Source of the DNA: Dyadobacter diqingensis
GTDB lineage: Bacteria > Bacteroidota > Bacteroidia > Cytophagales > Spirosomataceae
Direction: 5' to 3'
DNA: 64,000 bases
NCBI RefSeq assembly: GCF_024220585.1
Contig: NZ_JAMXKF010000001.1
Span: forward strand, 1,002,033-1,066,032
This document shows, piece by piece, positions 9,848-19,867 of the stretch. The translations under genes were made by a program, and so were the position numbers. Numbering within the stretch: position 1 is the stretch's first letter; every line of letters begins with the position of its first letter. Under the pieces are notes generated by a model. It did no database searches. It worked only from the letters and a program-made list of their open reading frames with translations, and was not told where the DNA came from.

Positions 9848-9909
9848 AAAGTTTGGGGATATGGGTGAAAAAAAATGGAAACTTCAGATAGTATTCAGCC
9901 TTATTGTAC

Positions 9910-10707
9910 TTAAATCAACCCGTTACCAACCACAAACTGTACCAATCCTCCGGTATTTTTGCTACGGGTCTTCTCAATCATATTTTTCCGGTGTGTATTC
10001 ACGGTATGAAAACTGATGAACAATTTATCCGCGATGTATTTGCTGCTACGTCCCTCCGCCATCAGCTTCGCGACTTCAAGTTCACGCTTGCTAAGTACCG
10101 TGTTTGGCTTACTGATTTTGGCGTTATCTGCGGTAAATACATATTGTTTTTTATCGGTCCCGGATTCCAGTAGCGCTATTTGAGTATTGTCCTTTTTCCA
10201 GTGTGTGATATCGGAGCAAACTCCGAGTAAGTGAGTGATCTTTCCCGATTGATCCTGTTGTAAAACCGTATTCTGCTCCAAAATCCTTCTTTCTTTCCCA
10301 TCCTCGTGCTGGATACGATAATCAAAGCTGAACTTATAACCGGCTCTTTTCGGCGGAGGAGTTTCTTCCAGTGCTTTCCAGATTTGAAACAGAAGCTTCC
10401 AGATTACCTGCCTGTCATCAGGGTGTTTTATTTTTTCATGAAAGCCCATCCCCTCTTCACAGTAATTTACTGACTGATAACCAAATATGTCATTAACATT
10501 CTTACTGACAAAATCGAATTTCCTGGTTCTCAAATCCAGAATCCATGTGACGCACGGAGACTGGTTCAACACATTCAACAGAATAGGGTTAAGAAAATCC
10601 CGGTTAACCAGCCCACATGTTTCCACCTCATCGGCAGAACTTTGCCAAAGGTGCATAACTTCCATGTGTTCTTTATTGACGTAGAGTTTTCTGATTTGAG
10701 TTTCCAT
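9910..10707 (-). CDS. PAS-domain LuxR-type transcriptional regulator
   Basis: The 265-residue protein has a PAS/PAC fold over residues about 40-170 (WILDLRTRKFDFVSKNV, the PAC-like RRILEQNTVLQQDQSGKI and LLGVCSDITHWKK). It ends in a LuxR/GerE helix-turn-helix at about 203-262 (LSKRELEVAKLMAEG, KYIADKLFISFHTVNTHRK). There is no receiver or kinase domain, so it would sense a ligand or redox state through PAS and bind DNA directly. Targets are unknown; the same-strand coiled-coil envelope gene just downstream is a candidate. The start ATG at 10707 is the first in frame. Confidence 0.87.
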   Translation of the reverse strand: METQIRKLYVNKEHMEVMHLWQSSADEVETCGLVNRDFLNPILLNVLNQSPCVTWILDLRTRKFDFVSKNVNDIFGYQSVNYCEEGMGFHEKIKHPDDRQVIWKLLFQIWKALEETPPPKRAGYKFSFDYRIQHEDGKERRILEQNTVLQQDQSGKITHLLGVCSDITHWKKDNTQIALLESGTDKKQYVFTADNAKISKPNTVLSKRELEVAKLMAEGRSSKYIADKLFISFHTVNTHRKNMIEKTRSKNTGGLVQFVVGNGLI

Positions 10708-10934
10708 ATCAGCTGTTTTAGAGAGGACACTATTATTAAATAGGCTTTTACATTAATTAACCAACACAGATATACGTTAGCCAAATTACTCGTATAAGTT
10801 TTAGTCTTGGATTCTTTCAGCTTATTTAAGCAACACGTTGTGACAAATCTCCCAACAATAATCGAAGCATTAAACGTGAAAAACACCCTATCTAACACCG
10901 TGTTTTACCGATAACTAAATGATAATCTTACTAT

Positions 10935-10964
10935 TTGAGTAGAATACATATGCTTCTACCTTCG
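10935..10964 (+). promoter_or_regulatory. Promoter of the 10994-13572 gene run
   Basis: A -33 TTG (10935-10937) and a -7 TACCTTCG (10957-10964) are separated by exactly 19 bp, the standard spacing for the Bacteroidota housekeeping sigma factor. One mismatch (C for T) occurs in the -7 box. The start codon follows 29 bp later. Confidence 0.6.
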
Positions 10965-10993
10965 TGCATCATTAACCCTAAAACATATATATC

Positions 10994-11434
10994 ATGAACT
11001 TCTTTTCAAGTGGTAGAAAACCTGCGGGTACAGAATTCCTAACTGAGGAAACTATCCAAGACCTAAGACACTTAGGCGGTCAACCAATAACAATTCAAGA
11101 GCTGGTCAACATGGTCAAAAAGTTTTCCGATTCGAATCTTAACGACCAGATCAAGCAAATTGACTCAACATTTGTCGGGGCGTTTGATATCGACAAATCA
11201 AGTTTATTCAGAATTCTCTCGCAAGATACTTGTGAAGGCATTAGAATTTATTTCTCAATTGTAAATGATCAGTTGACGTTAGCCTTTATTGGATTATCAG
11301 GCAATGGAAATGATCTTTTGCGTGTCGATAGTGACAACAAACTTGTACTCCCGCTAAGAGATGCAGAAGAAGAAGTAGGGAAGCCAGGAGGCAAAACACT
11401 TCTTCAGAAAGCAATTGAAGAAATGACAAAGTAA
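10994..11434 (+). CDS. Hypothetical cytoplasmic protein
   Basis: This 146-residue soluble protein has no signal peptide, membrane segment or recognised domain. A helical region (residues 17-55) precedes a strand-rich middle (EGIRIYFSIVNDQLTLAFIGLSG) and a polar C-terminus. It is the first gene after a well-formed promoter, 9 bp before the membrane protein that precedes the histidine kinase, so it probably belongs to that operon. The role is unknown. Confidence 0.7.
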   Translation: MNFFSSGRKPAGTEFLTEETIQDLRHLGGQPITIQELVNMVKKFSDSNLNDQIKQIDSTFVGAFDIDKSSLFRILSQDTCEGIRIYFSIVNDQLTLAFIGLSGNGNDLLRVDSDNKLVLPLRDAEEEVGKPGGKTLLQKAIEEMTK

Positions 11435-11443
11435 CATAAATAG

Positions 11444-12085
11444 ATGGAGTTGATTGTTAACATATACTATGTAACTGTGCTGTTGGCAGCTATTGTTGGC
11501 TTCTCCACCAGAACCATCCATTCGTCCTCAGTTCAGTTACAAAGTATACTTTTAGTCATAATCTTATTGGTCGAATTACCTGTAAAAATATTCAATCTGC
11601 GCGGTCCTTATCAGGATTTGATTTACATGATCTACGGCCCAATAGAATATGGGTTCATGTGTTATTTGTACGCCAGTCATTTTAAGAGTGCCAAAGTAAT
11701 AAAACTGGTAAAATGGTCTGCTCTACTTTACACCTTGTTAAGCGTAGTCAGTGGCCTATACTATTTTGAGTATTATCATTTAAGTTATAATTTTCTGGTA
11801 AGGAGCATCTTAATAATTTGCCTGCTTATCAACTACGTTTATGAACTTTGCCTTGATGACAAGATTATAATTATTAGCAAGGAACCTCTGTTTTGGATTA
11901 GTATAGGTAATTTTTTCTTTTTTGCAGGAACATTCTTTGTTATGGGGCTTGTTGCTCAATTGGAGGATCTTGATCCTAAATTGTCAGAGCAAGTATTTAT
12001 TTTAAACCCCATTTTGAATATTTTTTTATATTTGACCTTCATCATAGGATTTTTATGCAAAATTCCGATGCGTCGGCTCAAATAG
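11444..12085 (+). CDS. Multi-pass membrane protein preceding a histidine kinase
   Basis: The 213-residue protein is hydrophobic throughout, with about six or seven predicted helices (residues 5-20, 27-45, 55-75, 80-102, 108-128, 145-170 and 180-208) and few soluble loops. It has no recognised family motif. Its last 31 bases overlap the start of the histidine kinase gene, which implies translational coupling. A natural inference is that it senses a signal or stabilises the kinase in the membrane. Confidence 0.78.
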   Translation: MELIVNIYYVTVLLAAIVGFSTRTIHSSSVQLQSILLVIILLVELPVKIFNLRGPYQDLIYMIYGPIEYGFMCYLYASHFKSAKVIKLVKWSALLYTLLSVVSGLYYFEYYHLSYNFLVRSILIICLLINYVYELCLDDKIIIISKEPLFWISIGNFFFFAGTFFVMGLVAQLEDLDPKLSEQVFILNPILNIFLYLTFIIGFLCKIPMRRLK

Positions 12086-12876
12086 TCTCATTGATAGTCT
12101 TAGGTACTATCCTTTTTCTTTTTTTAGGAAGTTTTATTTTCGTCTTCGTTTTTATATTTAAACAGAAACAAAGAAGTAACATTCAAGAAAAAGCAACCCT
12201 CCAAGCCCAATTCTCACAGGAAATTCTAAAATCCCAAATAGAAGTTCAAAACTCGACCCTTCAGCAGATTAGCCAGGAGCTACATGACAATATCGGACAG
12301 CTGTTATCCGTCGCCAAGATTAACCTGAATATTCTGGAAGACACCGACCAGCAAGAAGATAATAGAGAGTACATTAAGCAGACAAATGAAATCATTGGGC
12401 AGTCTATTCAGGATTTACGTTCGCTGACCAAGAGTCTGGATGGTGATTTTGTGCAGCAATTTGGATTGCAGGAGAGCATAACCCACGAACTGCAACGGAT
12501 CAGAAAAACCAGAAAGTTTGAAACGGAAGTTATTCAGCAGGGTGAGGCTTATGCACTGGGATTTGAAAAGGAAATCATTTTGTTCCGGATTTTCCAGGAA
12601 TTTCTTAACAACTCGCTCAAACATTCGGAAGCGAAGAATATCAAGGTCAAATTCACCTACGCGCCTGAGCATTTTAAACTGTGCATCGCGGACGATGGTA
12701 AAGGGTTTGATTATGAAAAGGTAATTACCAATAAAATGTTCGATTCGGGCGCTGGTCTGCGAAATATCAGCCGGCGTTGCGAGCTGATCGGAGGCAATTG
12801 CAAACTGGAATCTGTTCCGGAAAAAGGTACCCAACTGGATATACAATTACCTACGATCATCGATACAGCTATCTGA
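12055..12876 (+). CDS. Sensor histidine kinase, HisKA_3 (NarX/DegS-like) type
   Basis: This 273-residue kinase has one N-terminal membrane helix (residues 8-37), a linker helix (38-75) and a HisKA_3 dimerisation domain with the phosphoacceptor in QELHDNIGQLLS (His near residue 79). The HATPase_c domain covers about 165-270, with N box EFLNNSLKHS, G1 box DDGKGFD and G2 box GAGLRNI. It has no extracellular sensor domain of its own, so the upstream membrane protein may supply sensing. Its likely partner is the LuxR-type response regulator 48 bp downstream. Confidence 0.92.
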   Translation: MQNSDASAQIVSLIVLGTILFLFLGSFIFVFVFIFKQKQRSNIQEKATLQAQFSQEILKSQIEVQNSTLQQISQELHDNIGQLLSVAKINLNILEDTDQQEDNREYIKQTNEIIGQSIQDLRSLTKSLDGDFVQQFGLQESITHELQRIRKTRKFETEVIQQGEAYALGFEKEIILFRIFQEFLNNSLKHSEAKNIKVKFTYAPEHFKLCIADDGKGFDYEKVITNKMFDSGAGLRNISRRCELIGGNCKLESVPEKGTQLDIQLPTIIDTAI

Positions 12877-12924
12877 AAAGGATAATACATTCATTCAAAA
12901 GGCGAAATTCATCAGCGTTTAAAA

Positions 12925-13572
12925 ATGACAACAACCATTGCAATTGTAGACGACCATGAACTGATGGCGAAGGCACTGTCGGGACTGGTACAAAAATATG
13001 AGGGGTATGAGGTACTTTATGAAGTATCCAATGGTAAAGAACTGATTCACCGGATCAAATTAAAAATGATACCGGATATCGTGTTGCTGGATATCAATAT
13101 GCCCGAAATGGACGGTTACGAAACATCCCTGTGGCTGAAAAACAACTATCCCGAAATCAAGATTCTTGCCTTGTCTATGAACGACAAGGAGGAATCGATT
13201 GTAAAAATGCTCCGGAATGGCGCTGGCGGTTATTTGCTGAAAGGCTGTAAACCGCACGAATTAAAACAAGCACTTGATTCAATTGTTCAGAAGGGCTTTT
13301 ACTACACCGAATACGTCACCAGCCAGCTTATCAAAAGCCTTAACCCTGATTCATTTCAGAATCCGGTTGATCAACTTGGCCTGAATGAAAGAGAAGCCAA
13401 TTTTATAAAACTGTCATGCAGCGACCTTACTTATGTCGAAATTGCTGATAAAATGTGTGTCAGCCCACGCACTGTGGACGGATACCGGGAATCGGTTTTT
13501 CAGAAGATGAATGTAAAAAGCCGGGTTGGGATGGTTTTGGAAGCGATTCGGTTGAAGTTGGTGGAGATTTAA
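12925..13572 (+). CDS. NarL/LuxR-family response regulator
   Basis: The 215-residue protein has a receiver domain (residues 1-120) with acidic pocket DDH at 9-11, phosphoacceptor Asp in IVLLDINMPEMDG (near residue 57), conserved Ser/Thr in ILALSMND and Lys in LLKGCKP. A LuxR helix-turn-helix follows at about 150-212 (LNEREANFIKLSCSDLTY, EIADKMCVSPRTVDGYR). It would be phosphorylated by the adjacent kinase and bind DNA. The kinase and regulator genes form one transcription unit. Confidence 0.93.
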   Translation: MTTTIAIVDDHELMAKALSGLVQKYEGYEVLYEVSNGKELIHRIKLKMIPDIVLLDINMPEMDGYETSLWLKNNYPEIKILALSMNDKEESIVKMLRNGAGGYLLKGCKPHELKQALDSIVQKGFYYTEYVTSQLIKSLNPDSFQNPVDQLGLNEREANFIKLSCSDLTYVEIADKMCVSPRTVDGYRESVFQKMNVKSRVGMVLEAIRLKLVEI

Positions 13573-13644
13573 GGAGTGACCATCCAAAAAGCTTAGTCTG
13601 TAAACGAAGAAGTCAACTTTCAAAAAGTTGACTTCTTTATTATC

Positions 13645-14883
13645 TTACAGCAACAACCCCGCCAACGTCGCAGACATATACGAAGCCAGCGTGCCACAAA
13701 TCAGTGCCTTAAATCCAAGTCGTGCCAGATCCGCGCGGCGGGAAGGTGCAAGTTCACCGATCCCTCCTACCTGAATGGCAATGGAACTGAAATTCGCAAA
13801 ACCGCAAAGGGCAAAACTTGTGATCACGATGGTTTTATGATCCAGCGTGTCTTTCATTTTTACCATATCCAGATAAGCGACAAACTCGTTGATCACCATT
13901 TTGGTACCCATCAATGATCCCGCTGCCTGAATATCTTTGGACGGAACGCCCATTGCCCAGGCAAAAACTGAAAATACTTTCCCCAACACAAAATTGAAGC
14001 TCAACTCAGGGAATGAGAATACACCTCCTATCAATCCAAGCAAATAGTCAAGCAATGCAACAAGGGCAATGAATCCGATCAGCATCGCAATTACGTTGAA
14101 ACCCACCTTCAAGCCTTCTCCGGCTCCGGCCGCAATAGCATCCAATAAGTTGGCATGGGACTTTTGAATTTCAAGCTTTACAGCACCTTTTGTATTGGAT
14201 TGCTCGGTTTCTGGAAATACAATTTTAGAAATCACCAAAGCGCCCGGTGCTGCCATCAAACTGGCCGCAATCAGGTAAGGAGCAGGCACACCCAGTGAAA
14301 TGTAAACGGCCATCACACCGCCGGCGATACAGGCAAAACTGCCCGTCATAGAAGCCATCAGCTCCGAATTGGTCATATTTTTCAGATATGGCTTGATCAT
14401 GATCTGAGCCTCAACCTGTCCTACAAACGTACTCGCTACGTTAGACACTGCCTCCGCACCACTTACACCCATCAGCCAGTATACGCCTTTCGCCATGGTT
14501 GATACCACACGTTGCATGATACCCAGGTGATAGAGCATATTAACCAATACAGCCACAAAAATGATTGTAGGGATTACCTTAAAAAAGAAGACGAAATCAT
14601 TTCCCGGACCAAAAGCTTTAGCCATCAATTCCGGCCGCACAAGCGTACCAAAAACGAAATCCGCGCCTTTATCAGAAAATGAAAGTAATTTTTGAACCTT
14701 GGCACCCAGCCATTGAAAGATAGCCTGACCTATGTCTGTACGGAGAATAAATAATGCAAGTCCAAACTGAATTCCCAGACCAACGCCAACCGTACGATAA
14801 TTAATTGCTTTACGATTGTTTGACATGGCGTAGGCAATACCCAAAATCAATACAATACCAAACAGACCAGTAAATCTTTCCAT
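13645..14883 (-). CDS. Concentrative nucleoside transporter (CNT/NupC family)
   Basis: This 412-residue inner-membrane protein has the CNT architecture: an N-terminal Nucleos_tra2_N region (GLFGIVLILGIAYAMSNNRKAINYR), a gate region (KVIPTIIFVAVLVNMLYHLG), GAEAVSNVASTFVGQVEA near residues 140-157, and the C-terminal FALCGFANFSSIAIQVGGIG near 365-384, which carries the nucleoside/ion-binding signature. It imports nucleosides with H+ or Na+ coupling. It is a single-gene unit, convergent with the response regulator. Confidence 0.93.
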   Translation of the reverse strand: MERFTGLFGIVLILGIAYAMSNNRKAINYRTVGVGLGIQFGLALFILRTDIGQAIFQWLGAKVQKLLSFSDKGADFVFGTLVRPELMAKAFGPGNDFVFFFKVIPTIIFVAVLVNMLYHLGIMQRVVSTMAKGVYWLMGVSGAEAVSNVASTFVGQVEAQIMIKPYLKNMTNSELMASMTGSFACIAGGVMAVYISLGVPAPYLIAASLMAAPGALVISKIVFPETEQSNTKGAVKLEIQKSHANLLDAIAAGAGEGLKVGFNVIAMLIGFIALVALLDYLLGLIGGVFSFPELSFNFVLGKVFSVFAWAMGVPSKDIQAAGSLMGTKMVINEFVAYLDMVKMKDTLDHKTIVITSFALCGFANFSSIAIQVGGIGELAPSRRADLARLGFKALICGTLASYMSATLAGLLL

Positions 14884-14926
14884 GAAAATAATTTGTTACC
14901 ATCAAACCAAGGTGCAAAATAACAAA

Positions 14927-14934
14927 CAAATCTA
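14927..14934 (-). promoter_or_regulatory. Putative -7 box of the nucleoside transporter gene
   Basis: On the minus strand this reads TAGATTTG, an exact TAnnTTTG match, 44 bp upstream of the transporter start. No clear TTG occurs at -33. Confidence 0.35.
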
Positions 14935-15071
14935 TTGGAAGTTACAGGTATCACGAAATAAGATACTGATAACACTCAGATCATTATTAAATAATAATTT
15001 TTTCGCCTAATATCTAATAGTTATTAAACGGTTACCGATCAGGTTTAAGTTTTGAAAAGAATATGAAACCG

Positions 15072-15599
15072 TTATTTACCGGCAAGCAGATTATTGGCCT
15101 GACGTGCAGTCAGTTTCCAGGTTTCGCCATCTTTCATCCAGACATCCGTATAACGTCCGCTCAGGTTTGGGCCCGATTTACCGATACCATCCTGCGTTTC
15201 GTGCCCCATTACAACGGCAACATTTTCAGAAATAGCAATTTTTTCAATAACACGGCTGAACGAAGTCTGATTTGCAGTGCCTTTTCTGAAAGTATCTTTT
15301 AAGTCAGAGATGGTCCTGACTTTACTGTCAGCTGTGTTGATTACCAGATCCTCCGACCACAACTGAAACAATGCCGCAGTATCTGATTTCAGGATTGCAT
15401 CCCTTTCCAGGTTTTCGAGATTTCTGATCTCATCCTCGAAATTTCTTTTCAGAACCTTAGTTTCAGTTTGCGGGTCAGTTACCTGTTCGATAAAAACTCT
15501 TGAATCCGGATTTAAAATCCGTGCATGCGTTTTTGACCTTAATTTGAATGACGTCGCAATTAAGATTAAAAAAATGAATATGATGATGTTCCTTTTCAT
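15072..15599 (-). CDS. Exported SnoaL/DUF4440-like protein (NTF2 fold)
   Basis: The 175-residue protein starts with a hydrophobic export segment (MKRNIIIFIFLILIATSF). Residues 58-175 fit the NTF2-like fold: a helix with LERDAILKSDTAALFQLWSEDLVINTADS, then strands including VIEKIAISENVAVVMGHETQ and the C-terminal YTDVWMKDGETWKLTARQAN. Such proteins bind or convert small ligands; the actual role is unknown. The ATG at 15599 was chosen because it begins the signal segment. Confidence 0.82.
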   Translation of the reverse strand: MKRNIIIFIFLILIATSFKLRSKTHARILNPDSRVFIEQVTDPQTETKVLKRNFEDEIRNLENLERDAILKSDTAALFQLWSEDLVINTADSKVRTISDLKDTFRKGTANQTSFSRVIEKIAISENVAVVMGHETQDGIGKSGPNLSGRYTDVWMKDGETWKLTARQANNLLAGK

Positions 15600-15774
15600 G
15601 GTTGTGTGTTGGTAAAGTTGCTGGTTATGTCCTTTTAAACCCAAATTTTATGCCAGTCTCCTGACACCTTAATCCGGTTACAAATATTTCACCAAATTTT
15701 GTTAGAAAATAGCGTATAAATACCTGATTTTTAATGTACGTAGAAGTACTCTGGAAGTAACGGTCTTACCCAAT

Positions 15775-15806
15775 AAAAAAGGAGAGCCGGTTTCCCAACT
15801 CTCCTC
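15775..15806 (-). terminator. Rho-independent terminator of metH
   Basis: GGAGAG (15781-15786) pairs with CTCTCC (15799-15804) around a 12-base loop. On the minus strand the stem is followed by TTTTTTATT. It lies 22 bp after the metH stop codon. Confidence 0.75.
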
Positions 15807-15827
15807 AGTCAATCTGAACCTTGTGTA

Positions 15828-18800
15828 CTAATATCCCAAAACCGGCGCAAGCCATTTTTCGATTTCTTCAAGCGGCATATTCTTTCTTTTTGCATAATCC
15901 ACAACCTGATCCTTGAAGATTTTACCAACCGGGAAATACCGGCTGTCAGGATGAGAGAAATACCAGCCGCTGACGCTGCTTGCCGGATACATCGCATAAC
16001 TTTCGGTCAGTGTAATACCCAGCTGCTCCGCCTGTAACAAATCAAAAAGCATACGTTTTTCGGTATGATCCGGACAGGCAGGATAACCCGGTGCCGGACG
16101 AATGCCGCTATATGCCTCTTTGATCAGTTCTTCATTCGTAAAGTTTTCGTCAGGTGTTTGTCCCCAGATTTCCTTACGCACTCTTTCATGCATCAATTCC
16201 GTCAAGGCTTCCACCAAACGATCGCCCAAAGCTTTGATCATGATGCTGTTGTAGTCGTCATGGTCGGCCTCATATTTTTCAATAAGCGCCTCAATACCGA
16301 TACCCGCCGTTACAGCAAAACCACCAATGTAGTCCAGATGACCGCTTTCCAACGGCGCCACAAAGTCTGAAAGACAATAATTTGGCAAATTTTTAGCCTT
16401 CTCACTCTGCTGACGCAGGTGATGAAGCACCGTCATCGTATCAGCAACAAGCTCACCGCCATTCAATTGTTCGGCAGTAACCTGACTGATCTTGTACTCA
16501 ATATGCTGATGTGAGCCATGGCGTTCATTACCTTCTGCCGTTTCTTCGAAATGATGTAAAATGATATCATCTTCAATAGAATTTGCCGGCCAGAACCCAA
16601 GCACGGCTTTGGCTTTAAGGCTCTTATCGCGAATAATTTCGCCAAGAAGTACCGCCGCATCTTCATACAAACGCATTGCTTCCTGTCCTACAACCTTATC
16701 GTCAAATATCTTCGGATATTTCCCGTGCAGCTGCCAGGTCTGGAAAAATGGCGTCCAGTCGATGTATTTTGCAATATCAGCTAAATCGTAATCATCATAT
16801 ACCTTCGTTCCCAGAAACTGAGGTTTTTTTGCTTTGAAATTTGTCCAGTCAATTTTCGCCTTGTTTTCACGGGCCTTATCGATCGGAACGTGTGCTTTAT
16901 CACCGCTTCTTTTCGCATGATCTTCACGCAATTTCGCATATTCACCCTTGATGTCCGACAGAACCTGCGCCTGACTCACGTCGCTCTGGATTAACTTTCC
17001 GGCAACAGGAACCGATCGGGATGCATCCAAAACGTGGATAACCGCGCCCGAGTAGTTAGGATCAATTTTAACCGCCGTGTGAATACGCGACGTTGTAGCC
17101 CCTCCAATTAAAAGAGGCATCTTAAATTGTCTGCGCTCCATTTCTTTGGCTACCCCAACCATTTCATCCAGTGACGGTGTAATCAGCCCCGACAACCCGA
17201 TAATATCTACATTATGTTCAATCGCCGCAGCCAGGATTTTGTCAGTTGGCACCATCACCCCAAGATCGATGATCTCGTAATTGTTACAACCTAAAACAAC
17301 GCCAACAATATTTTTACCAATATCATGAACATCCCCTTTTACTGTTGCAAGCAAAATTTTACCTGCAAACGACGAACCTTCCTGCTTCTCAGCCTCAATA
17401 TAAGGTTGTAAAAATGCTACTGCTTTTTTCATCACCCGGGCAGATTTCACAACCTGTGGAAGGAACATTTTCCCCTCTCCGAATAAATCTCCCACGATGC
17501 TCATCCCATCCATCAACGGGCCTTCAATAATTTCCAGAGGTCTGGCAAACATCGGAAGACATTCTTCAACATCTTCTTCGATATAATCAGCGTTACCCTT
17601 CACCAACGCGTGGCTGATTCTTTCCCTTACCGGCAATGTACGCCAGGTTAGGTCCGGGCCGGTTGCAACTTTTCCTTTGTCTTTAACCGTTTCGGCAAAC
17701 GTTACAAGTTTTTCAGTAGCTTCTGCATTTCTGTTCAAAAGCACATCCTCAACCAGTATCAGCGTTTCCTTTGGAATTTCGTCATAAATACCGATCTGAC
17801 CCGCGTTAACGATACCCATATCCATACCAGCCTTGATCGCATGGTATAAAAAGGCCGTGTGGATTGCTTCACGTACGGGCTCGTTTCCACGGAAACTAAA
17901 CGACACGTTTGACACCCCGCCAGATACTTTCGCATACGGCAGATTTTCCTTAATCCATTTTATCGACTCAATAAAATCGACAGCATAGTTATTATGTTCC
18001 TCCATCCCCGTCGCCACAGTCAGGATATTTGGATCAAAAATGATGTCCTGTGGCGGGAACCCCACTTCATCAACAAGAATCCTGTAAGCCCGCCCGCAGA
18101 TTTCCTTTCTTCTTTCAAGGTTATCCGCCTGCCCTGTTTCATCAAAAGCCATGACAACTGCCGCAGCTCCATAACGCAACACAGCTCTTGCCGATTCTTT
18201 AAATTTCTCTTCACCCTCTTTCAGAGAAATAGAATTCACAATGGCTTTACCCTGCACACATTTCAAACCTGCCTCGATCACCTCCCATTTAGAGGAGTCG
18301 ATCATCAGCGGCACACGGGAAATATCCGGTTCAGCGGCGATCAGATTGACGAAAGTCGTCATCGCCTCTACCCCGTCAATCATCCCTTCATCCATGTTGA
18401 TATCAATTACCTGCGCACCATTTTCAACCTGGTCGCGGGCAATAGACAACGCTTCGTCATACTTTCCGGTGCGGATCAATCGCGCAAACATCTTGGAACC
18501 GGATACGTTACAACGCTCACCAATATTTACAAAGTTGGTCAGTTTGGTAATATCCATCGGTTCAAGACCCGATAACTTCAATATTTTTTCATATTCCGGT
18601 ACAACACGTGGTTTGTATCTTCCGGCAAGGTCCGCGATCACACGAATGTGACCCGGCGTAGTTCCGCAGCAGCCTCCGATAATATTGATCAGGTTGTCCC
18701 TCAAAAACCCGTCAATAACTTCACCCATCTGTTCCGGAGATTCGTCGTATTCTCCCATTTCATTCGGCAAACCCGCATTCGGGTGGGCAGAAGTGTAAAA

Positions 18801-19646
18801 CGGAGAATTATTGGCAAGAATCTGTACATAGGGGCGCATCAGATCTGCTCCCAAAGCGCAGTTCAAACCTACCGATAGCAACGGCAAATGTGATATCGAA
18901 GTCAAAAATGCCTCCGTGGTCTGGCCGGAAAGCGTTCTACCCGAAGCATCCGTGATGGTTCCCGAAACCATGATCGGCAGGAATCCGTCGGCACCAGTTT
19001 TCCAGCTTGGCAGTTTTTCCACCAATCCGTTATTAGCATCCGTAAAAAACTTATCAATAGCGAAAAGCGCTGCCTTCGCATTCAATGTATCAAAAACGGT
19101 TTCAACCAAAAGAAGATCACATCCTCCGTCGGTCAAACCTTTTATCTGCTCGTAGTAGGCTTCAACCAGCTGGTCGAAAGTAATCGCACGATAACCCGGA
19201 TTGTTTACATCCGGAGATAAAGAAGCCGTACGGTTTGTTGGCCCGATTGAACCTGCAACAAAACGTGGTTTATCCGGCTCGCGCTCGGTAAATTCATCGG
19301 CCACTTCACGGGCAAGTCTGGCGGACTCGAAATTCAGTTCATAAACCAGTTCCTCCATACCATAATCTGCCATCGCTATGGTTGTCCCGGAGAACGTGTT
19401 GGTTTCGGCAATATCAGCACCAGCCTCAAAATAGGCCGCGTGAATTTCCTTGATCACATCCGGTCGCGTCAGCGAAAGCAAATCGTTATTACCCTTCACA
19501 TCATGCGCCCAGTCTTTAAACCGTTCGCCGCTGTAATCGTAATCTTCTAATTTATAGCGTTGTATCATCGTACCCATTGCACCATCAAGCACAAGGATCC
19601 GTTCTTTTAATATTTCCCGAATGTCAAACTTTTGCGTTGTTATCAT
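15828..19646 (-). CDS. metH: Cobalamin-dependent methionine synthase
   Basis: MetH transfers a methyl group from 5-methyltetrahydrofolate to homocysteine through methylcobalamin. The 1272-residue length means that all four modules are present in one chain. They are the homocysteine-binding domain with zinc Cys residues (GLNCALGA and GGCCGT), the pterin-binding domain ([19 protein letters not shown] near 365-385), the B12 domain with cobalt-ligating His in GDVHDIGKN (near 760), and the C-terminal AdoMet activation domain ([16 protein letters not shown] near 1185-1200). Some Bacteroidota split this protein; here it is intact. It has a perfect-spacing promoter and is divergent from an Lrp-type regulator. 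MetE, its B12-independent counterpart, is 9.6 kb away. Confidence 0.97.
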   Translation of the reverse strand: MITTQKFDIREILKERILVLDGAMGTMIQRYKLEDYDYSGERFKDWAHDVKGNNDLLSLTRPDVIKEIHAAYFEAGADIAETNTFSGTTIAMADYGMEELVYELNFESARLAREVADEFTEREPDKPRFVAGSIGPTNRTASLSPDVNNPGYRAITFDQLVEAYYEQIKGLTDGGCDLLLVETVFDTLNAKAALFAIDKFFTDANNGLVEKLPSWKTGADGFLPIMVSGTITDASGRTLSGQTTEAFLTSISHLPLLSVGLNCALGADLMRPYVQILANNSPFYTSAHPNAGLPNEMGEYDESPEQMGEVIDGFLRDNLINIIGGCCGTTPGHIRVIADLAGRYKPRVVPEYEKILKLSGLEPMDITKLTNFVNIGERCNVSGSKMFARLIRTGKYDEALSIARDQVENGAQVIDINMDEGMIDGVEAMTTFVNLIAAEPDISRVPLMIDSSKWEVIEAGLKCVQGKAIVNSISLKEGEEKFKESARAVLRYGAAAVVMAFDETGQADNLERRKEICGRAYRILVDEVGFPPQDIIFDPNILTVATGMEEHNNYAVDFIESIKWIKENLPYAKVSGGVSNVSFSFRGNEPVREAIHTAFLYHAIKAGMDMGIVNAGQIGIYDEIPKETLILVEDVLLNRNAEATEKLVTFAETVKDKGKVATGPDLTWRTLPVRERISHALVKGNADYIEEDVEECLPMFARPLEIIEGPLMDGMSIVGDLFGEGKMFLPQVVKSARVMKKAVAFLQPYIEAEKQEGSSFAGKILLATVKGDVHDIGKNIVGVVLGCNNYEIIDLGVMVPTDKILAAAIEHNVDIIGLSGLITPSLDEMVGVAKEMERRQFKMPLLIGGATTSRIHTAVKIDPNYSGAVIHVLDASRSVPVAGKLIQSDVSQAQVLSDIKGEYAKLREDHAKRSGDKAHVPIDKARENKAKIDWTNFKAKKPQFLGTKVYDDYDLADIAKYIDWTPFFQTWQLHGKYPKIFDDKVVGQEAMRLYEDAAVLLGEIIRDKSLKAKAVLGFWPANSIEDDIILHHFEETAEGNERHGSHQHIEYKISQVTAEQLNGGELVADTMTVLHHLRQQSEKAKNLPNYCLSDFVAPLESGHLDYIGGFAVTAGIGIEALIEKYEADHDDYNSIMIKALGDRLVEALTELMHERVRKEIWGQTPDENFTNEELIKEAYSGIRPAPGYPACPDHTEKRMLFDLLQAEQLGITLTESYAMYPASSVSGWYFSHPDSRYFPVGKIFKDQVVDYAKRKNMPLEEIEKWLAPVLGY

Positions 19647-19736
19647 TATGTGTTTATCGTATTACGAAAAATAATCCCGCCATATTTATGTTCAATACCA
19701 ATTTTGCCAATCGTGTCGTGAGACTTATTGACAATA

Positions 19737-19766
19737 CAAATTTACATTACCAGATGTTTTATTCAA
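19737..19766 (-). promoter_or_regulatory. metH promoter
   Basis: On the minus strand, TTG (19764-19766) and TAAATTTG (19737-19744) are spaced by exactly 19 bp, a full match to the Bacteroidota promoter consensus. The start codon lies about 90 bp downstream, so the mRNA would have a leader of roughly 80 bases. Confidence 0.7.
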
Positions 19767-19775
19767 TAATTTGAA

Positions 19776-19802
19776 AAAAAATAGACGCTTAGTCTATTTT
19801 TT
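19776..19802. promoter_or_regulatory. Perfect palindrome in the metH/lrp intergenic region, candidate operator
   Basis: Arms AAAAAATAGAC and GTCTATTTTTT are perfect 11-bp inverted repeats around GCTTA. The site lies 9 bp upstream of the metH -33 box and about 65 bp before the start of the Lrp-type gene. AT-rich palindromes of this kind are usual for Lrp/AsnC proteins. It could instead be a transcription hairpin, but it ends no gene on either strand. Confidence 0.5.
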
Positions 19803-19867
19803 GATCATCGAGTAAATTATTTATCTATATTCGAACATTATAATGGAATTGTAAAGATAATCTATCT

